From positions 5,002-20,208 of the forward strand of contig MHRQ01000025.1 in NCBI GenBank assembly GCA_001821015.1: a DNA stretch of 15,207 bases, read 5' to 3'. This DNA is from Candidatus Taylorbacteria bacterium RIFCSPHIGHO2_02_FULL_46_13 (GTDB lineage: Bacteria > Patescibacteriota > Minisyncoccia > Phycocordibacterales > DSPV01). Positions 6,676-13,800 of this stretch are shown piece after piece (the first letter of the stretch is position 1; every line of letters starts with the position of its first letter). Both the position numbers and the translations under genes were made by a program. The notes under the pieces are model-generated. The model saw nothing but the letters and a program-made list of their open reading frames with translations, did no database searches and was not told the origin of the DNA.

Positions 6676-7395
6676 TTATTTTTTGGGGAATTTTCTGCGA
6701 ATATACCACTCCTGTGCTATCGCGCACAGATTGTTCGTGGTCCAATACAACGCAATCGTACCCGAAAGATTATAGACGATAAAAAATGCCATGATAGGAA
6801 AGAGGTACCGCATTTGGACATTCATGCTGCGCGCAAGATTGTCTTTGAACGTATCTCCTGCAGCCTGCGGTTTCGCGGCAGGCATGGAAAACTTGACTTG
6901 GAAAAATTGACTCACGGCAGTGATAAGCGCCAACGAATAACTCTTCACCGAGAGGTCAAGAAGCCCGAGAAAGTGCATACTCACTGTCTGCGGGGCGTGT
7001 ACAAAAGCATAGAGCATGGTGGTATCTATTAGCGGCAAACCGCTTTTGAGAAAAATATTGTAGAGGGCAAAAATTATAGGTATCTGAACCAGGATGAGCA
7101 CAAACCCGGAGAGGGGGTTAAGTCCCTTAGTGCGATAAAACTCCATGATTTTTGACGCTTGCTCTGTCCGGTCTTTAAATTTTAATTTAATACTCGCTAT
7201 TTCGCCCTCCGCTTGACGCATTTTGAGCTGTGTTTCAATAGAACGTTTTGAAAGCGGGTAGAGAACGAGCCGCACAAGGATGGTGAATATGATGATGACA
7301 AGGCCTGCATCAGCCCCTGGCACCAAACTCATTAAAAAAATCAACCCGTTGTAGAGGGGTTGTGTAAACACCGTACTGAAGAAGCCGTGTCCCAT
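6676..7395 (-). CDS. yidC: YidC/Oxa1 membrane protein insertase
   Basis: YidC inserts and folds inner-membrane proteins, alone or with the Sec translocon. At 239 residues this is the short form without the large periplasmic domain of proteobacterial YidC. Visible marks are the first conserved helix (about 30-47) with the groove arginine R42 in ILVRLVLYPLSKRS, the charged cytoplasmic hairpin (about 48-92), the helix starting GLNPLSGFVLILVQIPI (about 91-115), and the final conserved segment SGTIALYWTTNNLCAIAQEW (211-230), ending in a basic tail. The start at ATG 7395 has no upstream SD. An N-terminal hydrophobic stretch (about 14-26) may act as signal or membrane anchor; no lipobox cysteine is seen. 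It lies 31 nt after rnpA and 22 nt before jag. Substrates may include the nearby surface-machine proteins, but that is speculation. Confidence 0.95.
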   Translation of the reverse strand: MGHGFFSTVFTQPLYNGLIFLMSLVPGADAGLVIIIFTILVRLVLYPLSKRSIETQLKMRQAEGEIASIKLKFKDRTEQASKIMEFYRTKGLNPLSGFVLILVQIPIIFALYNIFLKSGLPLIDTTMLYAFVHAPQTVSMHFLGLLDLSVKSYSLALITAVSQFFQVKFSMPAAKPQAAGDTFKDNLARSMNVQMRYLFPIMAFFIVYNLSGTIALYWTTNNLCAIAQEWYIRRKFPKK

Positions 7396-7426
7396 AAAGC
7401 TAGTGTATCGGAACTTGGCCTAACGT

Positions 7427-7774
7427 TCAAGGGGCGGACGTATGACAACGTTTTATTGCTCGCCCGAGCAGATCCTGGATAGAGGGTGCTATCAGCGCGT
7501 AGGAGTTTATTTTGGATTTGCGAATATAGAAAATCCCGTCAATGCCTTCCAAGCCAGCCGTTTGTTGAATAATACGATAGGTTCTCCGACGCCATCTATT
7601 GCGTACCACAGCGCGTGAATCAACCGCACGTGGAACTACTACAGAAAAACGCCCCGGCACAGTGCCACGACGGCACTGGAAGCGTAGGGAGGCGCTCGGG
7701 TTACTCACCAGGAGAGTTGAGGTGCGTATGAGGTCAAAGGCAGTGCGGCTCAGGCGGCGTGAGCGCGGAAGCAT
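7427..7774 (-). CDS. rnpA: Ribonuclease P protein component
   Basis: This is the small basic protein subunit of RNase P, which helps the catalytic RNA remove 5' leaders from pre-tRNAs. The 115-residue length is usual for the family. The start MLPRSRRLSR corresponds to the typical MLP-x-x-RL-R opening, and the central FSVVVPR strand and the RNR signature (AVVRNRWRRRTYRII, R58-N59-R60) are clear. It begins 4 nt after the rpmH stop, the standard tight rpmH-rnpA pairing, and ends with TGA, which shows TGA acts as stop here. The RNase P RNA gene is not in the window. Confidence 0.95.
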   Translation of the reverse strand: MLPRSRRLSRTAFDLIRTSTLLVSNPSASLRFQCRRGTVPGRFSVVVPRAVDSRAVVRNRWRRRTYRIIQQTAGLEGIDGIFYIRKSKINSYALIAPSIQDLLGRAIKRCHTSAP

Positions 7775-7778
7775 ACTT

Positions 7779-7913
7779 TTAGAGTCCTAAACGCGCACGA
7801 CCGACTCGTCGACGGTTACGTAGCACCCTTCTACCGGTTGCGGTCTTATTACGGCTTAAAAAACCGTGCTTTTTTGCGCGCTTTCTTTTTTTAGGTTGAT
7901 AGGTAATAGACAT
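7779..7913 (-). CDS. rpmH: 50S ribosomal protein L34
   Basis: A 44-residue, very basic ORF reads MSITYQPKKRKRAKKHG, then FLSRNKTATGRRVLRNRRR, then VGRARLGL. This is the L34 pattern: a YQP/FQP opening, KR-x-x-HGF, T-x-x-GR-x-VL, and RR-x-x-GR-x-RL. L34 is a late-assembling part of the large ribosomal subunit. The position directly upstream of rnpA and divergent from dnaA is the conserved bacterial arrangement, which makes the call secure despite the short length. The start ATG is at 7911-7913 on the minus strand, about 9 nt after a good -10 box, so the transcript would have almost no leader. Confidence 0.95.
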   Translation of the reverse strand: MSITYQPKKRKRAKKHGFLSRNKTATGRRVLRNRRRVGRARLGL

Positions 7914-7922
7914 ATCTCGTAA

Positions 7923-7950
7923 AGTATAATGAAAAAATAAAAAATGGCAA
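7923..7950 (-). promoter_or_regulatory. Putative rpmH operon promoter
   Basis: Read on the minus strand, TTGCCA (7950-7945) and TATACT (7928-7923) are separated by 16 nt made almost wholly of T. The expected start of transcription is about 3 nt before the rpmH ATG, giving a leaderless or near-leaderless mRNA for rpmH-rnpA-yidC-jag. Confidence 0.5.
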
Positions 7951-7976
7951 CTTCGCACAAAAAACTAGAAAATTAA

Positions 7977-7985
7977 ATATCCACA
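7977..7985 (+). promoter_or_regulatory. Possible DnaA box upstream of dnaA
   Basis: ATATCCACA differs at one base from TTATCCACA. It lies in the rpmH-dnaA divergent gap (7914-8073), where DnaA often represses its own gene. A single imperfect box, so modest support. Beyond this box and the two promoters the gap shows only AT-rich sequence. Confidence 0.4.
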
Positions 7986-8029
7986 TTCTATAAACAACTT
8001 ACCAACATATACGACCATTTTTAGCAAGG

Positions 8030-8056
8030 TTGCTAAACTCCTGTGGGGTATATAAT
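8030..8056 (+). promoter_or_regulatory. Putative dnaA promoter
   Basis: A consensus TATAAT lies at 8051-8056, 17 nt before the dnaA ATG, with TTGCTA at 8030-8035 as the best -35 candidate (15-nt spacer, slightly short). The inferred 5' leader is about 10 nt, without a Shine-Dalgarno. Confidence 0.5.
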
Positions 8057-8073
8057 GGTTCCACCAAACTTCA

Positions 8074-9438
8074 ATGCCCCCCGCGATAGATAATAAAAAA
8101 CTCTGGGACAATGTGCTCGCCGAAATGGAACTCAGTGTCTCTGGCGCAAATTTCAATACGTGGTTCAAAGACACGCACATCCTCAAACAAGATGATGGCG
8201 TTATTTATATAGGTGTCCCCAACACGTTCGTCAAAGACTGGCTGGTGAACAAATACCACAAACTTATTTTGAAGGCACTTAGAAATTTCGGTGAGTACGT
8301 CAGAAATGTTGAATATCTTATCTCAAGCGAGTCCCGCGTCTTTAAAGAAATTGAACGGGCCGGTATGGCCACCTCTGCGATACAGGCCACCAAAGAGTTA
8401 CCACTGCAAGAGTACTATATAAACCGCGAAGACAACCTAAACCCGAGGTACACTTTTGATTCGTTGGTAATCGGCACATTTAACGAACTCGCGCATGCCG
8501 CGTCGCAAGCGGTTATTAAAAAACCGGGTCTGGTGTACAACCCGCTCTTTTTGTACGGAGGAACCGGACATGGGAAAACGCACTTGATTCAAGCAATCGG
8601 GAACCATATTAAAAATACCTATCAAGAAAAAAAGGTATTTTATATCAGCGCCGATCGATTCACCACTGAACTGGTCAATGCGATACAGACACAAAAAATC
8701 AGCCAGCTCAAAGATAAATACAGAAAGTATGATGTGTTTATCATGGATGACATACAATTCCTCTCAAATAAGGAAAAAACCCAAGAGGAGTTGTTTCACC
8801 TTTTCAATAGCTTGTATGAGAATAACAAACAGATTGTTTTTTCTTCCGACAAACACCCAAATTTTATACTAAACCTGGAAGACCGCTTAAAATCTCGGTT
8901 TGCTGCGGGTATGATCGTGGATATCCCCCAACCAGACCACGAATCAAGGAGAGCTATCATTCAAAAGAAGCTCTCCCAACAAAACCACACGATGAGTGCT
9001 GACATCGTTGATTATGTTGCGACGAGTTTGGAAGGAAACGTCCGCGAATTGGAGGGGGTGGTTAATTCCATTGTCTGCCAAACTCAACTGAAAGGGAGAG
9101 AGTTAAGTATGTTGGAAATAAAAAATCTCCTCAAGCACTCCAGTAAACCCAAAAAAAATGTTGCGGTTAAAGATGTTATTAAGGTGGTTGCTGATTTCTA
9201 CAACATTGAAGAAAGCAGTATTTATGAAAAAACCCGGAGGAAAGAGGTGGTCCGCCCGCGGCAAATCATCATGTACCTCCTCCGTGAGGATTTTAATATT
9301 TCATTTCCCTCAATTGGTCAGAAACTTGGCGGCCGCGACCACACCACAGTTATTCATTCGTGCGACAAAATAAAAAATGAGCTCAAAACAAATATGACCC
9401 TTTCACAAGAACTTACTCAAGTTAGAGCGATGATATAA
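8074..9438 (+). CDS. dnaA: Chromosomal replication initiator DnaA
   Basis: DnaA binds 9-bp boxes at oriC, opens the duplex as an ATP-bound filament and helps load the replicative helicase. At 454 residues it has normal length. Domain I is recognisable at the start (LWDNVLAEMELSVSGANFNTWF). The AAA+ domain has Walker A G162-GTGHGKT169, with His where many homologues have Leu, then Walker B VFIMDDIQFL and the RLKSRF segment with the arginine finger region. Domain IV ends with the DNA-recognition signature GGRDHTTVIH (R421, D422, H423, T424, T425). The short linker (domain II) is only about 25 residues. It is divergent from rpmH and 220 nt upstream of dnaN, the canonical order around an origin. 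Confidence is near certain. Confidence 0.98.
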   Translation: MPPAIDNKKLWDNVLAEMELSVSGANFNTWFKDTHILKQDDGVIYIGVPNTFVKDWLVNKYHKLILKALRNFGEYVRNVEYLISSESRVFKEIERAGMATSAIQATKELPLQEYYINREDNLNPRYTFDSLVIGTFNELAHAASQAVIKKPGLVYNPLFLYGGTGHGKTHLIQAIGNHIKNTYQEKKVFYISADRFTTELVNAIQTQKISQLKDKYRKYDVFIMDDIQFLSNKEKTQEELFHLFNSLYENNKQIVFSSDKHPNFILNLEDRLKSRFAAGMIVDIPQPDHESRRAIIQKKLSQQNHTMSADIVDYVATSLEGNVRELEGVVNSIVCQTQLKGRELSMLEIKNLLKHSSKPKKNVAVKDVIKVVADFYNIEESSIYEKTRRKEVVRPRQIIMYLLREDFNISFPSIGQKLGGRDHTTVIHSCDKIKNELKTNMTLSQELTQVRAMI

Positions 9439-9451
9439 CACACTTAAAATA

Positions 9452-9460
9452 TGTGAATAA
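9452..9460 (-). promoter_or_regulatory. DnaA box (reverse)
   Basis: TGTGAATAA on the plus strand is TTATTCACA on the minus strand, an exact match to the TTATNCACA consensus. It lies 14 nt after the dnaA stop. Confidence 0.55.
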
Positions 9461-9604
9461 TGATTGAATCAGCGGTTGATAAGTATATTTAAAAACTAAA
9501 ACAGTAAAATACTAAACACACCACAACAAACATCAACACCCTTCTTCCCCACCTTACCTATAAAAAATATCCCAAAGAACCCCTCAAAAATCACGTTTAA
9601 AAAC

Positions 9605-9613
9605 TTATACACA
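9605..9613 (+). promoter_or_regulatory. DnaA box 1 of touching pair
   Basis: TTATACACA is an exact match to TTATNCACA. Its last A is shared with the next box, so two DnaA protomers would bind side by side. Confidence 0.6.
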
Positions 9614-9621
9614 TATCCACA
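9613..9621 (+). promoter_or_regulatory. DnaA box 2 of touching pair
   Basis: ATATCCACA is one mismatch from TTATCCACA, directly abutting the preceding box in the same orientation and 10 nt before the TAG/TAA trinucleotide run at 9632-9643. Confidence 0.5.
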
Positions 9622-9658
9622 CAACTATATTTAGTAATAATAAAATTTTATATAAACA

Positions 9659-10759
9659 ATGAAGATTGAGTGTGTAAAAAGTAAGATAACCGACCTTGTA
9701 TCTAAAATAGAAAAAATTTCAGGTAAGAATCAAAATTTACCTATTCTTAGCTGTTTATTATTAAAGGTGGAGAATGGGAATCTTTTTATTAACGCAACTA
9801 ACCTTGATTTGGGGGTAAAAGGAAGTTTCCCTGTTCGTGTTTTTATGGAAGGGAGGGTTGCGGTCCCTGCGGGAGTCCTCGGGGGTTTTCTATCCCAACT
9901 CCCTGATGGTGGAAACATATTGTTTGAGATTGTTGGTGGAAACCTAGTTGTTTCTACTAAACACACCAAAACCATCATAAAAACACTTAATTCTGATGAA
10001 TTTCCAACAATTCCTGAGGCAGGTGAGGGATCGGCAGTCACCCTACCTAGTCAGGATTTTGTTAAGGGGTTGCAATCGGTTTGGTATAGTTCAACAACCT
10101 CCTCTATGAAACCCGAGCTCGCGAGCGTGTGTGTTTATGGTGGGCATAAAGAAGTCGTTTTTGTCGCTACTGATTCATTTAGGCTGGCCGAAAAAAAAGT
10201 TCTCGTGAAAAAACCGGCTGACTTTCAAAATATCCTTATTCCTTTTAAAAATGTTGTTGATATTATTCGGGTCTTTGATGGGTATAAAGGTGATTTGGAG
10301 ATCATGGTGGGCAAAAACCAAGTCTCGTTTTCAGGTAGCGGTTTATATGTTGTCTCTCGGATTGTTGAGGGAACTTTTCCGGATTACCAACAAATTATGC
10401 CTCAGGAGTTTAAAACGGAGGTGGTTCTTCTAAAACAAGACCTCGTTTCCGCGCTTAAAATTTCTAATATTTTCTCAGGGTCTTTTCACCAAACAGGATT
10501 TAAAATGATACCCGCTAAAAAAGTGTTTGAGGTTACATCAGAAAGCGCCCACGTGGGGAAGAACACGATTCAGTTTGATGCGGTACTCAAAGGAGAAGAG
10601 TTGATGATTAATTTCAACCACCGCTATATCATTGATTGCTTCCAATCAATCCCCTCAGACAGTATCATGCTTGGTTTTAACGGCATACACAAACCTCTCG
10701 TGTTGCGCGGTGTCGGCGACAAATCATTCACCTATTTGGTGATGCCTATGAATAAATAA
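9659..10759 (+). CDS. dnaN: DNA polymerase III beta subunit (sliding clamp)
   Basis: The beta clamp encircles DNA as a dimer and tethers the replicative polymerase and other clamp-binding proteins. The 366-residue length suits three clamp domains of about 120 residues each. Marks include the start MKIECVKSKITDLV, the strongly conserved NLPILSCLLLKVENG and INATNLDLG in domain 1, FVATDSFRLAEKKV in domain 2, GTFPDYQQIMP at the domain 2-3 junction, and the ending YLVMPMNK, which matches the clamp C-terminus (YLVMPM-R/K). It follows the candidate origin directly, and its ATG has no Shine-Dalgarno; an AT-rich TATATA (9649-9654) lies 4 nt upstream. Base composition is visibly more AT-rich than in the surface-gene cluster. 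The call is secure. Confidence 0.97.
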   Translation: MKIECVKSKITDLVSKIEKISGKNQNLPILSCLLLKVENGNLFINATNLDLGVKGSFPVRVFMEGRVAVPAGVLGGFLSQLPDGGNILFEIVGGNLVVSTKHTKTIIKTLNSDEFPTIPEAGEGSAVTLPSQDFVKGLQSVWYSSTTSSMKPELASVCVYGGHKEVVFVATDSFRLAEKKVLVKKPADFQNILIPFKNVVDIIRVFDGYKGDLEIMVGKNQVSFSGSGLYVVSRIVEGTFPDYQQIMPQEFKTEVVLLKQDLVSALKISNIFSGSFHQTGFKMIPAKKVFEVTSESAHVGKNTIQFDAVLKGEELMINFNHRYIIDCFQSIPSDSIMLGFNGIHKPLVLRGVGDKSFTYLVMPMNK

Positions 10760-10771
10760 GGGCATGGGCGT

Positions 10772-10904
10772 ATCCCGTAGTGAAAATGGCGCTGTAGAGT
10801 AGAAGGCAAGCATAAAAAAATGTATGCACAAGGGTCAAATTTACAAGAAGATTAAAAACAAAAACGGTAAGCTCACTTGAGCAATACCATTTTCACTACG
10901 GGAT
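10772..10904. repeat. 18-bp inverted repeat pair reaching the next start codon
   Basis: The left arm ATCCCGTAGTGAAAATGG (10772-10789) is the exact reverse complement of the right arm CCATTTTCACTACGGGAT (10887-10904), with 97 nt between. The last two bases of the right arm are the AT of ATG 10903. The arms share TCCCGT...AAA with the 3706-3808 element. The enclosed stretch includes a small hairpin GCTCA-CT-TGAGC (10871-10882) and otherwise shows nothing recognisable. Confidence 0.9.
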
Positions 10905-11166
10905 GGACTGGAAGGAATTAAGGTTATTGCTCGCGCGCCCGACTGGTTTTCTACAAACCCGTATTCAACTAAAAAAAGATGTTTCTGATATTTTATCGGA
11001 GGTGTTAGGGGTTTCTTTCCCTGAAGAATCAATCACCATAAAAAATGGAGTGGCGTTTCTTGCGTGCCACCCCGTGCTTAGAAGCGAGGTACTCATAAAG
11101 AAGCCTCGTATTTTTGAGTTGTTGAAAGGTCGTGGTATTTCGGATCGGGTCAGCGATATCCGCTAA
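10903..11166 (+). CDS. Small DUF721/DciA-like protein
   Basis: An 87-residue protein begins MDWKELRLLLARPTG. Its second half (SITIKNGVAFLACHPVLRSEVLIKKPRIFELL, then a short basic end with VSDIR) resembles the DUF721 fold: a strand carrying the hydrophobic 'FL-x-CHPVLRSEV' phrase, a helix with K-x-x-I-x-x-LL, and a last strand. DUF721 proteins include DciA, which in many bacteria helps load or stimulate the replicative helicase DnaB. The position directly downstream of dnaN and the origin supports a replication role. The start at 10903 is the only convenient ATG and lies at the end of the inverted-repeat right arm, without a Shine-Dalgarno. It converges with the PBP gene, 23 nt apart. The gene is likely real; the family call is by residue pattern and moderate. 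Confidence 0.6.
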   Translation: MDWKELRLLLARPTGFLQTRIQLKKDVSDILSEVLGVSFPEESITIKNGVAFLACHPVLRSEVLIKKPRIFELLKGRGISDRVSDIR

Positions 11167-11189
11167 GGGGTTGGCGCAAAACAGTGTTC

Positions 11190-13721
11190 TTACGGTCCAA
11201 ATGTAAGATTCAACCCAGCAACCGCCTCTCCTTTATTAAAGACAGTGTCGTACCCGACAACTTTAAAAGTATTTGTCTCACTAATATTTGAGATGGTGCT
11301 GGGGGTGAAAGAGATTGAGAAGGGGAAATTACTACTTGATCCTATAAATTGATCATTAAGAAAAAAATCAACTTTTGTGAGTGGGTAGCTTCCCTCCGCG
11401 TTTATCCAGACGTTGAGGATGTCTTCTGCGCTGTAGGTGTTGTTCGGGTCTACCCCGTTGATTGACATTCTTATAGAGGTACCGGGTACGTGAATATCAT
11501 CATACCCTGTTGGGGCCACCGTGTTCATTTCTAATAATACTCCGTTCTGTGCGACCCATTTTTGTACGGCATATTCCCAAAAGTTAAACTGAGGGTCGTT
11601 TTGAGGTTGTTCGGGTTTTGGTCCTCGTGGGTTGTTTCTATCTACCCAATAGAGTATGGAGTGGGGGTTCGTAACAACTTTTTCAATTCTCGTTTCGGCT
11701 GGAGTATACGGGGTCGCAAGCTTGCCCGATATTCGGTCAATGAAATAAGAGTCGTTTCCTTGCCAGAGGCCGCGTAATACAGGTTTAAGACCTGATAAGT
11801 CTTTCTGTGCGGGTCTCTCAAAATGCTCGCTTGGGGATGTGCTCGCGAGGGCAAACGCCATAAATTCATGCCACAATGGGGCAACAATAAATCCTGCGAC
11901 CTTCTTTTCCATTGGGCTGTTGTTATTGTTGCCCGCCCACGCCCCGGCCACGATTGAGGGGGTGTATCCGAGAATCCACGCATCACGGTAATCGTTTGTA
12001 GTGCCTGTTTTTACCGCGACCTCTTTACCGGGGAAATACAATGCCGAATTATCGCCGAACGCAGGCGCGCGGGCTTTATTGTCTGACAATATATCTGAAA
12101 TTTGCAGGGCGATATCTTTGTCTATGACTTGCGTAGGTGAGGGCTCAAATTGTTCAAGGAGCGCGCCATTTTTATCGTATACGGCGAGCACGGCTTGGTA
12201 TAGATTCCGCGAGCCGTTGCTCGCGAATACGCCGTATGCGCTAGCCATGTCTAACAAAGTGACTTCACCACCTCCAAGCACCAAAGTCAGCCCGTAGCGG
12301 TTTGGATCGGTAAGTGTGGTGATTCCCATATCTTGCGCCACTTGCAAAGAGTCGTGTATGCCAGCGAGATAGAGAAATTGAATGGCGGGAATGTTGATTG
12401 ATTGTGCCAGCGCATTTCTCATGGTGATGGGCCCGCGGTAGATACGGTCGTAGTTTTCCGGTTGGTAACACTTGTCCGTGTCGGTGGGTTTTATGGGAGT
12501 TCCGTCTGGATTGCAGTAGGTAGAAAATTCAATTGGAACGTCAAACACGACGGTGTCTGGAGTGTACCCCTTTACTAGAGCTGTTGCGTACACAAAAGGC
12601 TTGAATGCAGATCCAGGCTGGCGTTTAGCAATCGTCACGTTGAAGTTCCCATCAATTTCTTTGTCAAAATAATCACGCGACCCAACCATCACAAGAATTC
12701 CCCCCGTCTTTGGGTCAATTGCAACGAGGCTTGCGTTTTCGGCATTAAAATTTTTTTTGTTGGCAAGAGCATTTCGCTTGACGATTTCTTCCGCTTTTGC
12801 CTGAAGCACGGCATCAAGAGTGGTGATGACTTTTAACCCGTCGTCACTAACCGCCCGCGGGCCATAATGGGACTCTAAATATTCTTTTACAAACAATACG
12901 AAGTGTGGGGCGGTAATACCCGTTTCTCCTTGCGGTACAAACACCACGGTCTCTTTTTTCGCAGAGTCATATTCCTCCTGTGTTATAAAATTATTTTCCA
13001 ACATCTTCTGTAGCACGAGATTTTTCCGCGCCTCCAATTTATCTCGGTGGTTTCCATATGGCGAGAAATACGTCGGCGCATTAGGCAGTGCGGCCAAATA
13101 TGCAGCTTCCGCAAGAGTTGTCGTTGCCGCGTCTTTCCCGAAAAAAGTTCGCGATGCTTCTTGGATGCCATACATACTTCCACCGTATGGGGATTCATTG
13201 AGATAGAGTCCGAGTATGGATTCTTTATCCATCGCCTGCTCAAGCTTGATGGCCAACACCCACTCCTTAAGTTTTCTCGTGATACTTTTTTCTGTTGTGA
13301 GAATCGTATTTTTTACCACCTGCTGGGTTATCGTTGACCCGCCTTGGCTGTAGCCCAATCCGGTGAAGTTCGCAATGATCGCTCGTATTATGGACAGCGG
13401 TCTGATGCCATGGTGTTGGTAGAATTCGGTGTCCTCTATGGCAATAGCCGCGTTTTTTACATTACGGCTAATTTGGTCTACCGGCACCACGGTTCGTTTA
13501 ACATTCTCATGTACATCGTAAAGCAAGACTTCTCCAGTACGGTCGTATATCTTTGTAGACTGGCTCACCCGCCGCTCTTCAAGCCCCGAGAGGTCGGGGA
13601 TTTTGAAACTTGCAATCCAGAGCACAAAGAAGCCTGCCACTATAAAACCCAGAGTAAGAATCACCATGGCAACGTGTTTGCTGTGTTTAGTGATGCGGTG
13701 ATATTTGTGCCGTTTTTTCAT
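11190..13721 (-). CDS. Bifunctional class A penicillin-binding protein (PBP1A-like)
   Basis: This enzyme polymerises lipid II glycan (glycosyltransferase) and cross-links stem peptides (transpeptidase) outside the membrane. The 843-residue protein has a basic cytoplasmic start, one membrane helix (about 17-38), and a GT51 domain with E96-D-TEFYQHHG105 (catalytic Glu) and QGGSTITQQ (126-134). The transpeptidase domain carries S371-AFK374 (acyl-acceptor serine), S441-IN and K571-TG. After about residue 730 there is an extra beta-rich tail (VPGTSIRMSING, then KVDFFLNDQFIGSS and FKVVGYD) like the C-terminal Ig-like domain of some PBPs. All catalytic residues are present. The start MKKRHKYHRI has no SD; a TATATC lies 8 nt upstream. 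It is a single-gene unit that converges on the DUF721-like gene and diverges from tyrS. Confidence 0.96.
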   Translation of the reverse strand: MKKRHKYHRITKHSKHVAMVILTLGFIVAGFFVLWIASFKIPDLSGLEERRVSQSTKIYDRTGEVLLYDVHENVKRTVVPVDQISRNVKNAAIAIEDTEFYQHHGIRPLSIIRAIIANFTGLGYSQGGSTITQQVVKNTILTTEKSITRKLKEWVLAIKLEQAMDKESILGLYLNESPYGGSMYGIQEASRTFFGKDAATTTLAEAAYLAALPNAPTYFSPYGNHRDKLEARKNLVLQKMLENNFITQEEYDSAKKETVVFVPQGETGITAPHFVLFVKEYLESHYGPRAVSDDGLKVITTLDAVLQAKAEEIVKRNALANKKNFNAENASLVAIDPKTGGILVMVGSRDYFDKEIDGNFNVTIAKRQPGSAFKPFVYATALVKGYTPDTVVFDVPIEFSTYCNPDGTPIKPTDTDKCYQPENYDRIYRGPITMRNALAQSINIPAIQFLYLAGIHDSLQVAQDMGITTLTDPNRYGLTLVLGGGEVTLLDMASAYGVFASNGSRNLYQAVLAVYDKNGALLEQFEPSPTQVIDKDIALQISDILSDNKARAPAFGDNSALYFPGKEVAVKTGTTNDYRDAWILGYTPSIVAGAWAGNNNNSPMEKKVAGFIVAPLWHEFMAFALASTSPSEHFERPAQKDLSGLKPVLRGLWQGNDSYFIDRISGKLATPYTPAETRIEKVVTNPHSILYWVDRNNPRGPKPEQPQNDPQFNFWEYAVQKWVAQNGVLLEMNTVAPTGYDDIHVPGTSIRMSINGVDPNNTYSAEDILNVWINAEGSYPLTKVDFFLNDQFIGSSSNFPFSISFTPSTISNISETNTFKVVGYDTVFNKGEAVAGLNLTFGP

Positions 13722-13729
13722 AGGTGGAA

Positions 13730-13735
13730 GATATA
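13730..13735 (-). promoter_or_regulatory. Possible -10 box of the PBP gene
   Basis: TATATC on the minus strand ends 8 nt before the ATG at 13721. No convincing -35 was found, so this is weak. The spacing would again give a leaderless or near-leaderless mRNA. Confidence 0.25.
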
Positions 13736-13783
13736 AAATATATCATATTTTAAGACATTCTGGTGAGGTAAAACTTACCCACT

Positions 13784-13789
13784 TATGAT
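13784..13789 (+). promoter_or_regulatory. Possible -10 box of tyrS
   Basis: TATGAT ends 11 nt before the tyrS ATG. The region 17 nt upstream (TGGTGA, 13761-13766) is a poor -35. The inferred leader is about 5 nt with no Shine-Dalgarno. Confidence 0.35.
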
Positions 13790-13800
13790 AAAGTAGTTCC

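Larger units (their letters stand above)
9439..9658. other. oriC: Candidate origin of replication (dnaA-dnaN spacer)
   Basis: This 220-nt gap contains no gene. It holds a reverse TTATTCACA box (9452-9460), two touching boxes TTATACACA (9605-9613) and ATATCCACA (9613-9621), then a trinucleotide run TAG-TAA-TAA-TAA (9632-9643) like a DnaA-trio, and an AT-only stretch up to the dnaN start. From 9505 to 9633 the plus strand has only two G residues. Clustered boxes, trio and AT-rich element next to dnaA fit an oriC; function is inferred from layout. Confidence 0.65.

Noticed and set aside
6493..7032. Plus-strand ORF of 179 codons
   Set aside because: It lies antisense to jag and yidC, both of which are unmistakable.
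7860..7892. T-runs near a GC-rich stretch, looking like a terminator
   Set aside because: They are lysine and phenylalanine codons within rpmH read on the other strand.
13344..13736. Plus-strand ORF of 130 codons
   Set aside because: Antisense to the N-terminal part of the PBP, where the glycosyltransferase motifs are clear.
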